A DNA stretch of 50,417 bases from an uncultured Oscillibacter sp. GTDB taxonomy: Bacteria > Bacillota > Clostridia > Oscillospirales > Oscillospiraceae. Positions 6,661 through 14,579 of the stretch are shown piece by piece (within the stretch, counting starts at the first letter, position 1; every line of letters begins with the position of its first letter). A program made the translations under genes and the position numbers. Under the pieces are notes generated by a model. That model searched no databases. It worked only from the letters and a program-made list of their open reading frames with translations, and was not told where the DNA came from. The DNA is taken from assembly GCA_910579435.1 (NCBI GenBank), contig CAJTVF010000014.1, forward strand, positions 1 to 50,417. Reading direction: 5' to 3'.

Positions 6661-8625
6661 ATGGAAACCAGGCTGAGTACGCAGGAGGTCGCACGCCTGT
6701 ACGGCAAGCACGAGAGTACAATCCGGCGCTGGGCCAAAAGCGGGAAAATTCAGGCGGTCAGTTTCCTGAATGAGTTTAATTCCCCTGAATACCTGTTTCC
6801 CCTTGATGTCCTGGACACTTCCATTCAGGAAAAGTACTTTGCTCAGCTGAAAGCCAGCATCCCCGCATCGTCAGCGGATATCCTTCCAAAGCGGAAAGCC
6901 AGCAGGCCGCTGGATCACTACACTGCCGAGGAGCAAAGGGAGATCGCCTGGTGGATGAAAACGGTGGATGATTGGCAGCGGTATCGGAGCAAGTATCCCG
7001 GCAGCAAGGCCGAGGCCGATGACAGGTTCATCGCCCTGTGTGCCAAGACGGACCCGGAGCATGAATTTTCCATCGACACCTTGTACCGCCGCTGGAAATC
7101 CATCAAGCAGAACGACCTGGACGGCCTGATCGACAAGCGGGGCAAGTGGAAAAAGGGAAAGAGCGACATCCAGCCGGAGGTATGGGACGCTTTCCTGTAC
7201 TTCTACCTGCAGGAAGCCCAGCACCCCATGATGAAGTGCTATGAGTACATGAAACTGCTGCTCCGGGAGGATCACCCGGACCTGGTGGCCGACATCCCCA
7301 GCTACACCACCTTTACCCGGCGCGTCAAGAGCGACATCCCGGAGGCAGTGGAGGTGCTGGGGCGCGAGGGGCAGAAAGCCTTCCGTGACCGCTGCGCCCC
7401 CTACATCCGGCGCACATACGAAAGTATGGCCAGCAACGAGTGGTGGATCGCGGACAACCACACCTTTGACGTGATCACCCAGGGCGACAACGGCCAGCGG
7501 CACCGCCTCCATCTGACAGCTTTCTTCGACGCCCGCAGCGGCATCTTCACCGGGTGCTATGTTACCCTGAACCCCAGCAGTCAGGCAACACTGATCGCGC
7601 TGCGCAAGGGCATTTTGAAGTACGGCATCCCGGAGAATATCTATGTGGACAACGGCAGCGAGTTCCTGACCTTTGACATCGGAGGCCGGGGCCACCGCAA
7701 AAGGAAGCCCAAGGACGGGCAGGAGCGGTTCGAGCCGCCCCCGGTATTCGAGCGCCTGGGGATCAAGATGACCAACGCCCTTGTGCGCAACGCCAAGGCG
7801 AAGATCATCGAGCGGCGGTTCCGGGATGTAAAGGATCACCTCTCCCGACTGTTTGACACCTACACAGGCGGCAACGTCCTGGAGAAGCCGGAGCGCCTGA
7901 AGGGCGTCCTGAAGAATGGTGAGATACCCCTGGACAGCACCTTTACCGAAGCGGTGGAGGAGTTGCTGGATTGGTATTTCAACCAGCAGCCCTACGGCGG
8001 CGAGGTAATAGCGGACCGGGGCAAGCCCCGCCAGCAGGTCTACAACGAGAACCTGTATACCAAGCGGGTGGCCGGGGCCGAGGACCTGAGCCTGATGCTG
8101 ATGCGCAGCGCCCGCCCGCAGAAGGTCACCCGGCGCGGCGTCCACCTGGATATCGCGGGCCAGCGGCTGGACTACTGGAACGATGATATGCTGATGAACC
8201 TCCTGGGCAAGCAGGTATATTTCCGCTACGACCCCGACGATCTGAGCGAGGTCCGGGTGTACGACCTGGAGGACCGCTACATTATGACGGTCCCGGTGGA
8301 CAACACGGCGGTGCTTACCTACGGGGCCAGCCGGGAGGATGTCAAAGAGGCCATGGGCAAGGTGCGGCGCATGGAGCGCCTGACCAGGGAGGCCCTGAAG
8401 GTCAGCGCGTACCCGGCCTTCGGCAAGCGCACCGCCCTGGAACTTGTCATGGAGCAGGCGTACCAAAGCAAGACCGCCAGGATCGTCCCCAGCGCGGACC
8501 CCAAGGTGCTGGAACTCCAGCGGCCTGATGAGGAGCCGCTGCTGAGAGCGGTGGCGGGTGGTCCCGACCTGGATGTTATGAACCGAAACGCTTTAAAACG
8601 AAAGGGAGGCAGCGATCATGAGTAA
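6661..8625 (+). CDS. Mu-type DDE transposase A subunit
   Basis: The 654-residue protein catalyses strand cleavage and transfer for phage integration and replicative transposition. It has an N-terminal winged helix (QEVARLYGKHESTIRRWAKS), a further DNA-binding region to about residue 230, and an rve/RNase H core with D265 (IADNH), D330 (YVDNGSEF) and E384 (KIIERRF). A C-terminal beta domain and a basic tail follow. Length is close to MuA (663). The 5-bp duplication and TG/CA ends fit its chemistry. It overlaps the MuB gene by 8 bases. Confidence 0.95.
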   Translation: METRLSTQEVARLYGKHESTIRRWAKSGKIQAVSFLNEFNSPEYLFPLDVLDTSIQEKYFAQLKASIPASSADILPKRKASRPLDHYTAEEQREIAWWMKTVDDWQRYRSKYPGSKAEADDRFIALCAKTDPEHEFSIDTLYRRWKSIKQNDLDGLIDKRGKWKKGKSDIQPEVWDAFLYFYLQEAQHPMMKCYEYMKLLLREDHPDLVADIPSYTTFTRRVKSDIPEAVEVLGREGQKAFRDRCAPYIRRTYESMASNEWWIADNHTFDVITQGDNGQRHRLHLTAFFDARSGIFTGCYVTLNPSSQATLIALRKGILKYGIPENIYVDNGSEFLTFDIGGRGHRKRKPKDGQERFEPPPVFERLGIKMTNALVRNAKAKIIERRFRDVKDHLSRLFDTYTGGNVLEKPERLKGVLKNGEIPLDSTFTEAVEELLDWYFNQQPYGGEVIADRGKPRQQVYNENLYTKRVAGAEDLSLMLMRSARPQKVTRRGVHLDIAGQRLDYWNDDMLMNLLGKQVYFRYDPDDLSEVRVYDLEDRYIMTVPVDNTAVLTYGASREDVKEAMGKVRRMERLTREALKVSAYPAFGKRTALELVMEQAYQSKTARIVPSADPKVLELQRPDEEPLLRAVAGGPDLDVMNRNALKRKGGSDHE

Positions 8626-9577
8626 AGAGTACAACAGCGCCCTGCAGGCACGGGTGGAGCAGTTCCTGAAGGACAAGGGCATCAGCCAGGCCAAGGCCGC
8701 CCCCATGATGGGGATCAGCCAGACGGCCCTCTCGCAGTACCGGCGCAGTATGTACGACAACGGCGACATCACCGCGCTGGAAAGCAAGCTGGAGGAGTTC
8801 TTCCGCACCCAGGAGGAGCAGCAGGCCAGCACCGAAAGGGCCATGCCCTACCGGCCCACCCAGGACTACATCCCCACCTCCATTTCCGAGGACGTGTGCA
8901 AGCTGATCCGCTACTGCCAGATTGAAAAGGGCATGGTCATCATCCACGGTGACGCCGGGATCGGCAAGACCAAGGGGGCCGAGAAGTTCGTGCGGGAGAA
9001 CCCCGCCGCCAGCGTGTATATCCAGGCCACCCCCAGCATCGGCACCCTGGGCAACCTCCTGAAGGTGGTGGCGCGGGCGCTGAAGGTGCCGGAGAGCCGC
9101 AATAAGCTGGACCTGATGCTGTCCATCCGGGAGAAGCTGGAGGGGACCAACAAGGTCATCATTATTGACGAAGCCCAGCACCTGCAGCTTCGCGCCCTGG
9201 AGGAGATCAGGGCCTGGGCCGACCCCAACCCCATCACCGGCCAGCCGGGCGTAGGCATCGCCCTGATCGGCAACACCGAGGTCTATGCCCGAATGGTGGG
9301 CAAGCAGGAGGCCCGCTTCGCCCAGCTGTTCAGCCGCATCCGCATGAACCGCTACTACAGCACCCGCAAGGTCACCAGCGAAGATGTAAAAGCCCTGTTC
9401 CCCAAGCTGGCCGAGGACGGCAAGACCAAAGAACTGACCTTCCTGCACGGTATTTGCCAAAGCAAATGGGGCATCCGAGGCGCGGTCAACGTCTACAACA
9501 ACGCTGTCAACAACGAGGACATCAGCCATGAGGGCCTGTATGGCATGGCCCGGACCATGGGCATCGGCCTGGTGTAA
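8618..9577 (+). CDS. MuB-like transposition AAA+ ATPase
   Basis: The 319-residue protein has an N-terminal helix-turn-helix (about residues 12-50, KGISQAKAAPMMGISQTALS), as in MuB. The AAA core has Walker A GDAGIGKT at 111-118 and Walker B VIIIDEAQ at 180-187. MuB polymerises on DNA with ATP, selects target sites and activates MuA. It overlaps the transposase stop, so the pair is co-translated. Confidence 0.93.
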   Translation: MSKEYNSALQARVEQFLKDKGISQAKAAPMMGISQTALSQYRRSMYDNGDITALESKLEEFFRTQEEQQASTERAMPYRPTQDYIPTSISEDVCKLIRYCQIEKGMVIIHGDAGIGKTKGAEKFVRENPAASVYIQATPSIGTLGNLLKVVARALKVPESRNKLDLMLSIREKLEGTNKVIIIDEAQHLQLRALEEIRAWADPNPITGQPGVGIALIGNTEVYARMVGKQEARFAQLFSRIRMNRYYSTRKVTSEDVKALFPKLAEDGKTKELTFLHGICQSKWGIRGAVNVYNNAVNNEDISHEGLYGMARTMGIGLV

Positions 9578-9592
9578 GGGCGGGTGCCATGG

Positions 9593-9811
9593 ATGAGGCA
9601 AAAGCACGACAGGCCCCCCACAATGTCGCTGTGCTGGTTTTGCCGGAATGCGGTGCCGTCCCCGGAGACCGGGGCGGGATGCAGCTGGAGCAGGCGGGCG
9701 CACACGCCGGTGGAGGGCTGGGAAGCGGAGCGGCGGGATCTGAAAATGTCCCATAAAGGGCAGGTGGAAAGCTACCGGGTGCTGGCCTGCCCGGAGTTCC
9801 AAGAGGGTTAA
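9593..9811 (+). CDS. Small Cys-containing phage protein
   Basis: This 72-residue product has CWFC near residue 14, GCSWS around 30, and a SYRVLACPEF motif near the end; four spaced cysteines suggest a zinc site. An ATG at 9593 sits 8 bases after AAGGGCGGG; an ATG at 9623 is the other candidate start. It lies in the early operon between MuB and a membrane protein. Function is unknown. Confidence 0.6.
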   Translation: MRQKHDRPPTMSLCWFCRNAVPSPETGAGCSWSRRAHTPVEGWEAERRDLKMSHKGQVESYRVLACPEFQEG

Positions 9812-9834
9812 ACGATTTGAAAGGGGTTTTTACG

Positions 9835-10059
9835 GTGAAAAGATGCTGGCGCAAAATCGGGTGGACGGCGCGGCTGGTCCTGGTGTTTTTGAGCGGGGTG
9901 ATGAGCGGGCTGCTGCTGGTATATGGGATGGAAACCTGGGCGCAGCGGGACGGCCTGCCGGGCGGCGAGGCCCTGATCCTGCCGCTGATCATCCTGCTGA
10001 TATACCTGGGCTGGCAGCTGGGCGCTATGTGGCGAGAAGCGCGAGAGCAGTTCCAATAA
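9835..10059 (+). CDS. Small two-span membrane protein
   Basis: The 74-residue product has two hydrophobic helices (about residues 13-33 and 46-64) with a basic N-terminus and a charged C-terminus. The GTG at 9835 follows GAAAGGGG by 7 bases. Its early-operon position suggests a host-interaction role such as superinfection control, but nothing in the sequence proves this. Confidence 0.6.
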   Translation: MKRCWRKIGWTARLVLVFLSGVMSGLLLVYGMETWAQRDGLPGGEALILPLIILLIYLGWQLGAMWREAREQFQ

Positions 10060-10065
10060 CGGCCA

Positions 10066-10140
10066 GGGGGCGCGGCCCCCGCCTTAATGCAGCCTCCCCA
10101 GGGGAGCCGGTCACAAGCCCGGATAAATGCAGAGTGAGGC
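10066..10140 (+). ncRNA. Repeated structured leader element, copy 1
   Basis: This 75-bp segment recurs at 11875-11950 with few differences. A GGGGGC-GCG-GCCCCC hairpin is followed by a module closed by GCCT/AGGC and TGCA/TGCA, holding CTCCC/GGGAG and CCGG/CCGG stems. Loop bases differ between copies while stems are kept. Each copy begins after a stop codon and ends 20-25 bases before a gene start. It is probably an RNA-level or protein-binding regulatory element. I do not recognise the family. Confidence 0.55.
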
Positions 10141-10162
10141 ACCTGCGAAGCGAGGCGGTAAA

Positions 10163-11116
10163 ATGAAATACCCCAAGAAACTGGCGAAGCGGGCCGATGA
10201 AATCCTGGCCGCCCGCCGCTGGGACGCTGAGAGGCGGCAGGCCCACACCTTGGCCCTGCTTCACGAACAGCACCCGGAGGTGGAGGCCGCCCGGAGGTCT
10301 CTGGCCAGCCTGTATGCCAAGCGCGGCACAGCGGCCATCTTCGAGCCGGACACCCTGGAGGGTATCGACGCACAGATCAGCGCCGGGCGGGAGCAGCTAC
10401 AGGCCCTGATGGCCGCAGCCGGGATCACCGAGGCCGACCTGGAACCATCCTACACCTGCCCGGCCTGCATGGATCGGGGCATGGCTAACGGCCAGACCTG
10501 CACCTGCAGACAGACGATCCTGAACCAGCTGGTGTATGAGCAGCTGTGCGACGTGTCCCCGGCGCGGGAGTGTTCCTTTGACAACTTCAGCCTGGCCTAT
10601 TATGACCGGGAACAGCGGACGGTGATGGGCAGGGTGGTGGAAAGCTGCCTGCGGTATGTCCGGGAGTTCAACCGGGAAAGCAAGAACCTCCTGTTCACTG
10701 GCCCGCCTGGCCTGGGCAAGACGCACCTCTCCCTGGCGGTGGCCGAGGGAGTGGTCCGCTCCGGGCGGCTGGTCATGTATGTGTCAGCCCCGCACCTGAT
10801 GGACGAACTGGAGCGCGGCAAATTCCAAAAGGACGCAGCGGCGCTGGAGTACCGGGAGATGATCTTCGGCTGCGACTTGCTGGTGATAGATGACCTGGGG
10901 ACCGAGATGGTCACCAGCTATACCAGGTCGGAGGTCTATGACCTGGTGAACACCCGGCTGAACACCAGCCGCCCCACCATCATCAACACCAACCTGGACC
11001 TGCGGGACATCGAGAAGAAATACACCAGCCGGGTATACTCCCGGATTGCCGGGACGTATGCGGTGGTGGAATTTAAGGGCCGGGACATCCGGCTCCAGAA
11101 ACGCGAGAAAGGATGA
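10163..11116 (+). CDS. DnaC/IstB-like replication ATPase
   Basis: The 317-residue protein has a helical N-terminal region, a CPAC..(G).TCTC zinc-binding cluster near residue 100, and an AAA+ core with Walker A GPPGLGKT at 180-187 and Walker B LLVIDDLG at 239-246. This is the DnaC/DnaI helicase-loader architecture. It would help load host helicase during transpositional replication. The ATG at 10163 follows GAGGCGG; an upstream in-frame start at 10127 lies inside the structured repeat and is less likely. Confidence 0.88.
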   Translation: MKYPKKLAKRADEILAARRWDAERRQAHTLALLHEQHPEVEAARRSLASLYAKRGTAAIFEPDTLEGIDAQISAGREQLQALMAAAGITEADLEPSYTCPACMDRGMANGQTCTCRQTILNQLVYEQLCDVSPARECSFDNFSLAYYDREQRTVMGRVVESCLRYVREFNRESKNLLFTGPPGLGKTHLSLAVAEGVVRSGRLVMYVSAPHLMDELERGKFQKDAAALEYREMIFGCDLLVIDDLGTEMVTSYTRSEVYDLVNTRLNTSRPTIINTNLDLRDIEKKYTSRVYSRIAGTYAVVEFKGRDIRLQKREKG

Positions 11117-11122
11117 CGCCCC

Positions 11123-11353
11123 ATGAATAAGACCAAAGCGAGGATTTGCCCCGTATGCGGGCGGGCCTACACCGAGCCGCCCGCTCTCTCCCGCAGGGAC
11201 AACACCACGGACATCTGCCCGGACTGCGGGATGATGGAGGCCCTGGCCGCCATGCCCAGGCGGCGGGAGGGGCCAGCGGAGCGCACCAGGCGGGCCGTCC
11301 AGGCCACGGGCAACAGGTGGGCGATTGAGAACTTCAACGCCACCCACAGCTGA
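11123..11353 (+). CDS. Small zinc-ribbon protein
   Basis: The 76-residue product carries CPVC (residues 9-12) and CPDC (about 33-36), a four-cysteine zinc ribbon, followed by a basic Arg-rich tail. The gene starts 6 bases after the DnaC-like gene. It may bind nucleic acid; no specific function is recognised. Confidence 0.65.
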   Translation: MNKTKARICPVCGRAYTEPPALSRRDNTTDICPDCGMMEALAAMPRRREGPAERTRRAVQATGNRWAIENFNATHS

Positions 11354-11365
11354 CAGGAGGCGAGG

Positions 11366-11701
11366 ATGGTGCCGACCAACACAGCGCTGGCCGGGGATGT
11401 CCACCGCTTCATTGAACGGTTTACAGAGCATGGCCCCCAGGTAGAGCGATGCTTTTGCCACGGCTGCTGTTACTGGTTCGCATGGGTTTTGACCGAGCGG
11501 TTCCCTGGCGCGGAGGTGGTCTATGATGCGCTCTCCAATCACTTTGCCGCACAAATCGGGGAGCGGGTGTACGACATCACCGGGGATGTGACTGACCGGG
11601 CGCTGTCCCCCTGGCAGCTATGGGCGGGCTATGAAGAGGGTTCCAGCCACCGCGCCGGGATCATAAGGGACTGCATCTTATTTGCAGCAGAGGAGGAGTA
11701 A
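11366..11701 (+). CDS. Early phage protein with a Cys/His/Asp pattern
   Basis: The 111-residue protein has a Cys-rich CFCHGCCYWFAW segment near residue 30, then an NHFAAQIG His and a VYDITGDV Asp. That order (Cys, His, Asp) resembles compact papain-like or transglutaminase-like folds, but length and similarity are too limited for assignment. The ATG at 11366 follows CAGGAGG. Function is unknown. Confidence 0.6.
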   Translation: MVPTNTALAGDVHRFIERFTEHGPQVERCFCHGCCYWFAWVLTERFPGAEVVYDALSNHFAAQIGERVYDITGDVTDRALSPWQLWAGYEEGSSHRAGIIRDCILFAAEEE

Positions 11702-11704
11702 ACG

Positions 11705-11869
11705 ATGCTGACCATCATAGTCCAGGTGGATGCCCCACCCGGTCAGGCCATCGGGATCAAGGAGGACCTGGCCCAGCACTTGGAGCGGTTCGGGGACACC
11801 AGGGTGGTGTCTGTCACCGAGGACCTACCGGAGCAGCTTCAGCTGGGGGCCTCCGGAACCACACGCTGA
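11705..11869 (+). CDS. Very small early protein (54 residues)
   Basis: An ATG at 11705, 4 bases after the preceding stop, opens 54 codons to a TGA at 11867-11869. The N-terminus MLTIIVQVDAPPGQA and a following amphipathic helix suggest a beta-alpha-beta fold. Codon use matches its neighbours and the gap it fills would otherwise be empty. Function is unknown. Confidence 0.6.
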   Translation: MLTIIVQVDAPPGQAIGIKEDLAQHLERFGDTRVVSVTEDLPEQLQLGASGTTR

Positions 11870-11874
11870 CCACA

Positions 11875-11950
11875 GGGGGCGCGGCCCCCCGCCTTAATGC
11901 AGCCTCCCGCCAGGGAGCCGGTCACAAGCCCGGACAATGCAGAGTGAGGC
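11875..11950 (+). ncRNA. Repeated structured leader element, copy 2
   Basis: Second copy of the element at 10066-10140, again directly after a stop codon and just before a gene with a good ribosome-binding site (11972). The CTCCC/GGGAG stem keeps its pairing while the loop changes from CAG to GCCA, which supports a conserved structure. Confidence 0.55.
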
Positions 11951-11971
11951 TACTACGAAGGAGGTATGCTG

Positions 11972-12226
11972 ATGAACGCACAGAAACGCATGGGCAAAAA
12001 AGGCACCCTGACCATCCCGCAGCACCTGCGGCACCAGCTGGGATTCCAGGGCGGCACGGCGCTGGACATCACCGCCACCGAGGATGGCGGGCTGCTGCTC
12101 CAGAAACATCGAGCCACCTGCAACATCTGCGGCGGCACCTATGAAGTGGTGAACTTCAAGGGCTTTGACATCTGCCGTGAGTGTTTCCTGGGCATCCGGG
12201 AGGAGGTGGAGCGCGTCCATGGCTGA
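11972..12226 (+). CDS. AbrB-type DNA-binding protein with zinc ribbon
   Basis: Residues 1-45 form an AbrB/MazE swapped-hairpin domain (RMGKKGTLTIPQHLRHQLGF, then DGGLLLQK). The rest has CNICGG and CREC, a four-Cys zinc ribbon. The ATG at 11972 is 7 bases after AAGGAGG; an ATG at 11966 is too close. It is probably a transcriptional regulator in the early operon. Confidence 0.78.
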   Translation: MNAQKRMGKKGTLTIPQHLRHQLGFQGGTALDITATEDGGLLLQKHRATCNICGGTYEVVNFKGFDICRECFLGIREEVERVHG

Positions 12227-12923
12227 AATGGTACAGAACAGCCTGGCCACCCTCAAAACCCCGGAGGAGTGTCAGGCCGAGCAGATCAGGGCGTATGTGG
12301 ATGAGTACGCCACCCTGGCCCTGGAGGCCGGGCGCATCAAAGACCGCATGGAGTGGCTGAAGGGCTACTTCGAGACCATGGCCACCAATGACCTGAAGGA
12401 CACCAAGCTGCTGACTGCCTCCTATTGGGGAAGCCAGAACAGCCGGGTGACGGTGACCAACGCCGCCTCGGTGAAGCCGGTGTCGCTGACCATGGTGAAG
12501 CAGCTGCTGGGCAACATTGCAGGGGACTTCATCAGAACGGAGACCACCGACACGATGACCGCCCCCTGTAAGAAGCTGCTGGCCATGGCCGCCCAGGGCA
12601 ACTACACCGAGGGGAGTCTGGACAGCGTGATCGGCCAGATCAGCGCCGACCCGAAAATCCAGGCCACCCTGCGCAAGAAGCTGAAGGGGCGATGGGACAA
12701 GGACAAGGCCATGCTGATGAAGGTGGCCGGGCTGCCGGAGCAGGAGGCCAGCGATTGGGCCTACCTGGCCGCCGAAGTCATCAACTGGGAGTGGCTGACA
12801 CAGGTGCTGCAGGCTGCCGGATGGACAGGCAGCCCCCAGGAGGCCATTGACATCATCCGGGCCGCTGTCATTGTGGAGGAAACCATCAAAGTGGGCATCG
12901 AGGCCGAAGCGCCGAGAGCATAG
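12219..12923 (+). CDS. Unknown early phage protein
   Basis: The 234-residue, mostly helical protein starts at an ATG 10 bases after GGAGGAGG and overlaps the AbrB-like gene by 8 bases. A central QISADPKIQATLRKKLKG region and a C-terminal helical segment are visible, but no known motif. Gam-like end protectors occupy a similar place in Mu, but I see no similarity sufficient to claim that. Confidence 0.6.
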   Translation: MAEMVQNSLATLKTPEECQAEQIRAYVDEYATLALEAGRIKDRMEWLKGYFETMATNDLKDTKLLTASYWGSQNSRVTVTNAASVKPVSLTMVKQLLGNIAGDFIRTETTDTMTAPCKKLLAMAAQGNYTEGSLDSVIGQISADPKIQATLRKKLKGRWDKDKAMLMKVAGLPEQEASDWAYLAAEVINWEWLTQVLQAAGWTGSPQEAIDIIRAAVIVEETIKVGIEAEAPRA

Positions 12924-12943
12924 CGCAAGAAAGGAGGGGCGGC

Positions 12944-13438
12944 ATGGCTGCTATCGCTACACAGCAAATCAGAAAGATCTACGCCATCGGCAACGCGCTG
13001 GGGATCGTGGAGCGCGGCAACGCCGAGGACAGCCTGCACGACCTGGTGTCCTCCATCACCGGGAAGGACTCGCTGAAGGCCCTGACCTATGCCGAGGCCC
13101 AGGCGGTGATCCGGGACCTGGAGAAGCGGCAAGGTGACGCCCCTCACCCCAGGCGCAGGCCCAAGGCGCACACTGAGCGCCCTGGCGGGGCCACAGAGGG
13201 CCAGCAGCGCAAGGTGTGGGCATTGATGTATGAACTGCAGCGGCGCGACACAGCGCCCTCCACGGCCTCCCTGGGGGAGCGCCTGTGCGGGATCATCAAA
13301 AAGGAACTGAAGGTTGACGCTATTCCTGCCCAGCCCTTTGCCTGGCTGGAGTTCCAGACCTGCAACAAGCTGATTGAGGTATTGAAGAAGTATGTGGCCA
13401 ACGTGAAAGGGCCACCTCCGGGAGGTGATCCAGAGTGA
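12944..13438 (+). CDS. gemA: GemA-like regulatory protein (DUF1018)
   Basis: The 164-residue protein has the DUF1018 pattern of Mu gp16/GemA: an N-terminal IRKIYAIGNALGI segment, a central AEAQAVIRDLEK, a basic linker, then a GQQRKVWALMYELQR block. In Mu it modulates host gene expression and sits just before mor, as here. It overlaps the next gene by 4 bases. Confidence 0.82.
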   Translation: MAAIATQQIRKIYAIGNALGIVERGNAEDSLHDLVSSITGKDSLKALTYAEAQAVIRDLEKRQGDAPHPRRRPKAHTERPGGATEGQQRKVWALMYELQRRDTAPSTASLGERLCGIIKKELKVDAIPAQPFAWLEFQTCNKLIEVLKKYVANVKGPPPGGDPE

Positions 13439-13746
13439 GCGCACAGGAGGAAATCCGGCTGGAGGATTTGAGCGAGGGCCAGCAGGAGGTGGCCGCTCTG
13501 ATCGGCCCGGAGAACTTCAGAAAGCTGATGGAGGTCTATGGCGGGGCCTATCTCTACATCCCCAAGACCGACAGGTTGGAGCGCATGGAGCGCAACGAGC
13601 GCATCCGGGCAGAGTTCGACGGGTACAACTTCCGGGAATTGGCCAGGAAATATGATTTGACAGAGATCACAATTCGGAGTATCGTATCAGACAAGGTGCG
13701 GGAACTTCGCGCCCGGCCCATGGACGGCCAGCTGTCCCTGTTGTAA
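13435..13746 (+). CDS. mor: Mor family middle/late transcription activator
   Basis: The 103-residue protein has the Mor layout: an acidic N-terminus, a dimerisation region with GGAYLYIPK (about residues 39-47), and a C-terminal helix-turn-helix (NERIRAEFDGYNFRELARKY, then LTEITIRSIV). It starts at a GTG overlapping the gemA stop. By analogy with Mu it would bind ahead of the late operon that starts after 13750. Confidence 0.9.
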   Translation: MSAQEEIRLEDLSEGQQEVAALIGPENFRKLMEVYGGAYLYIPKTDRLERMERNERIRAEFDGYNFRELARKYDLTEITIRSIVSDKVRELRARPMDGQLSLL

Positions 13747-13788
13747 AGCAAAAAACTTAAACGCTTTGCGTTGCTGATTTTACGGGTT

Positions 13789-13830
13789 AGACGGTATGAT
13801 TGGTGTAAATCAATCGTACCGTCTATTTTT
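13789..13830 (+). terminator. Strong hairpin between mor and the late operon
   Basis: AGACGGTATGATTG (13789-13802) and CAATCGTACCGTCT (13811-13824) pair over 14 bp with one wobble and an 8-base loop, then ATTTTT. It looks like an intrinsic terminator ending early transcription. The same dyad could be a Mor-type binding site. A CTTAAACG motif lies upstream at 13756-13763. Confidence 0.7.
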
Positions 13831-13849
13831 GCGCATGGGGGAGTTTGCT

Positions 13850-14251
13850 ATGAACAACGCTGCAATGACATTTGACGCCGGGACCTGGTGGCTGATCGGC
13901 CTGCTGGTCACCGCTCTGATTGGGGCCGTGGTGTTCCTGGTCAAGCGGGCGCTGTTCTCCCGTGTGGATGAACTGGCCAAGGAGGTCAGGGAAATCCGGG
14001 ACGGCACCACGAAAAAGGGCGAGTATGAAAAGGACCAGGAGAAACTGGTCCGGGACATCGAGCAGATCAAAAAGGATTACACGCCCAGGAGCGTCCATGA
14101 GCGGGCCTATGACGAGGTCCGGGGTGACATCAAGAAGATCACCGAGAACTACCTCACCAAGGAGGACTTCTTCCGGGAGCAGGCCAAGACCGAGCGGAAG
14201 CTGGACATGATCCTGGATATTTTGATGAAAAAGGGAGGCACCGACACATGA
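13850..14251 (+). CDS. Membrane-anchored coiled-coil phage protein (DUF2730-like)
   Basis: The 133-residue protein has one membrane helix (about residues 11-33, WWLIGLLVTALIGAVVFLV) followed by a long charged coiled coil. This layout and its place at the start of the late operon match Mu gp25/DUF2730 proteins. The ATG at 13850 follows GGGGGAG. Function in Mu is not well defined. Confidence 0.6.
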   Translation: MNNAAMTFDAGTWWLIGLLVTALIGAVVFLVKRALFSRVDELAKEVREIRDGTTKKGEYEKDQEKLVRDIEQIKKDYTPRSVHERAYDEVRGDIKKITENYLTKEDFFREQAKTERKLDMILDILMKKGGTDT

Positions 14252-14577
14252 CCAGCAACGAGAAGCAGCGGCTGAAGGCGGGGAACTTTGTCCGCAACAA
14301 TGGCCGGGTGCTGCGGACCATCAATATCCTGCGGCACAAGTACAACAAGCTGTCCGGCATCCAGAATGTGCTGGAGGATGACGGTATCAGCCAGGATGAG
14401 TTCCTGGACGCCGTGAACTTCCTGGCGCTGGAGGGATACATCGACCTGCGGGACGTGGCGACGAAAGGCCCCGCCAGCCTGGCCGACAATCACTTTGAAA
14501 CGCTGGAGGCCCGGCTGACGGGCAAGGGCATCCGCCTCCTGGCCGGTGGCATCGACGATAAGATGATCGAGGTGTAG
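14248..14577 (+). CDS. Small late-operon helix-turn-helix-like protein
   Basis: The 109-residue protein overlaps its neighbour by 4 bases (ATGA). The pattern (VLRTINILRHKYNKLSGIQN, then SQDEFLDAVNFLALEGYIDL) looks like a winged-helix fold. The position matches Mu gp26, between gp25-like and gp27-like genes. DNA binding is plausible but not shown. Confidence 0.6.
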   Translation: MTSNEKQRLKAGNFVRNNGRVLRTINILRHKYNKLSGIQNVLEDDGISQDEFLDAVNFLALEGYIDLRDVATKGPASLADNHFETLEARLTGKGIRLLAGGIDDKMIEV

Positions 14578-14579
14578 GC

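Noticed and set aside
6871..8466. A 531-codon minus-strand open frame opposite the transposase
   Set aside because: It is antisense to a clear MuA gene with all catalytic residues, and has no recognisable domain.
10127..10162. Upstream start for the DnaC-like protein
   Set aside because: These codons lie within the duplicated structured element; the ATG at 10163 has a ribosome-binding site.
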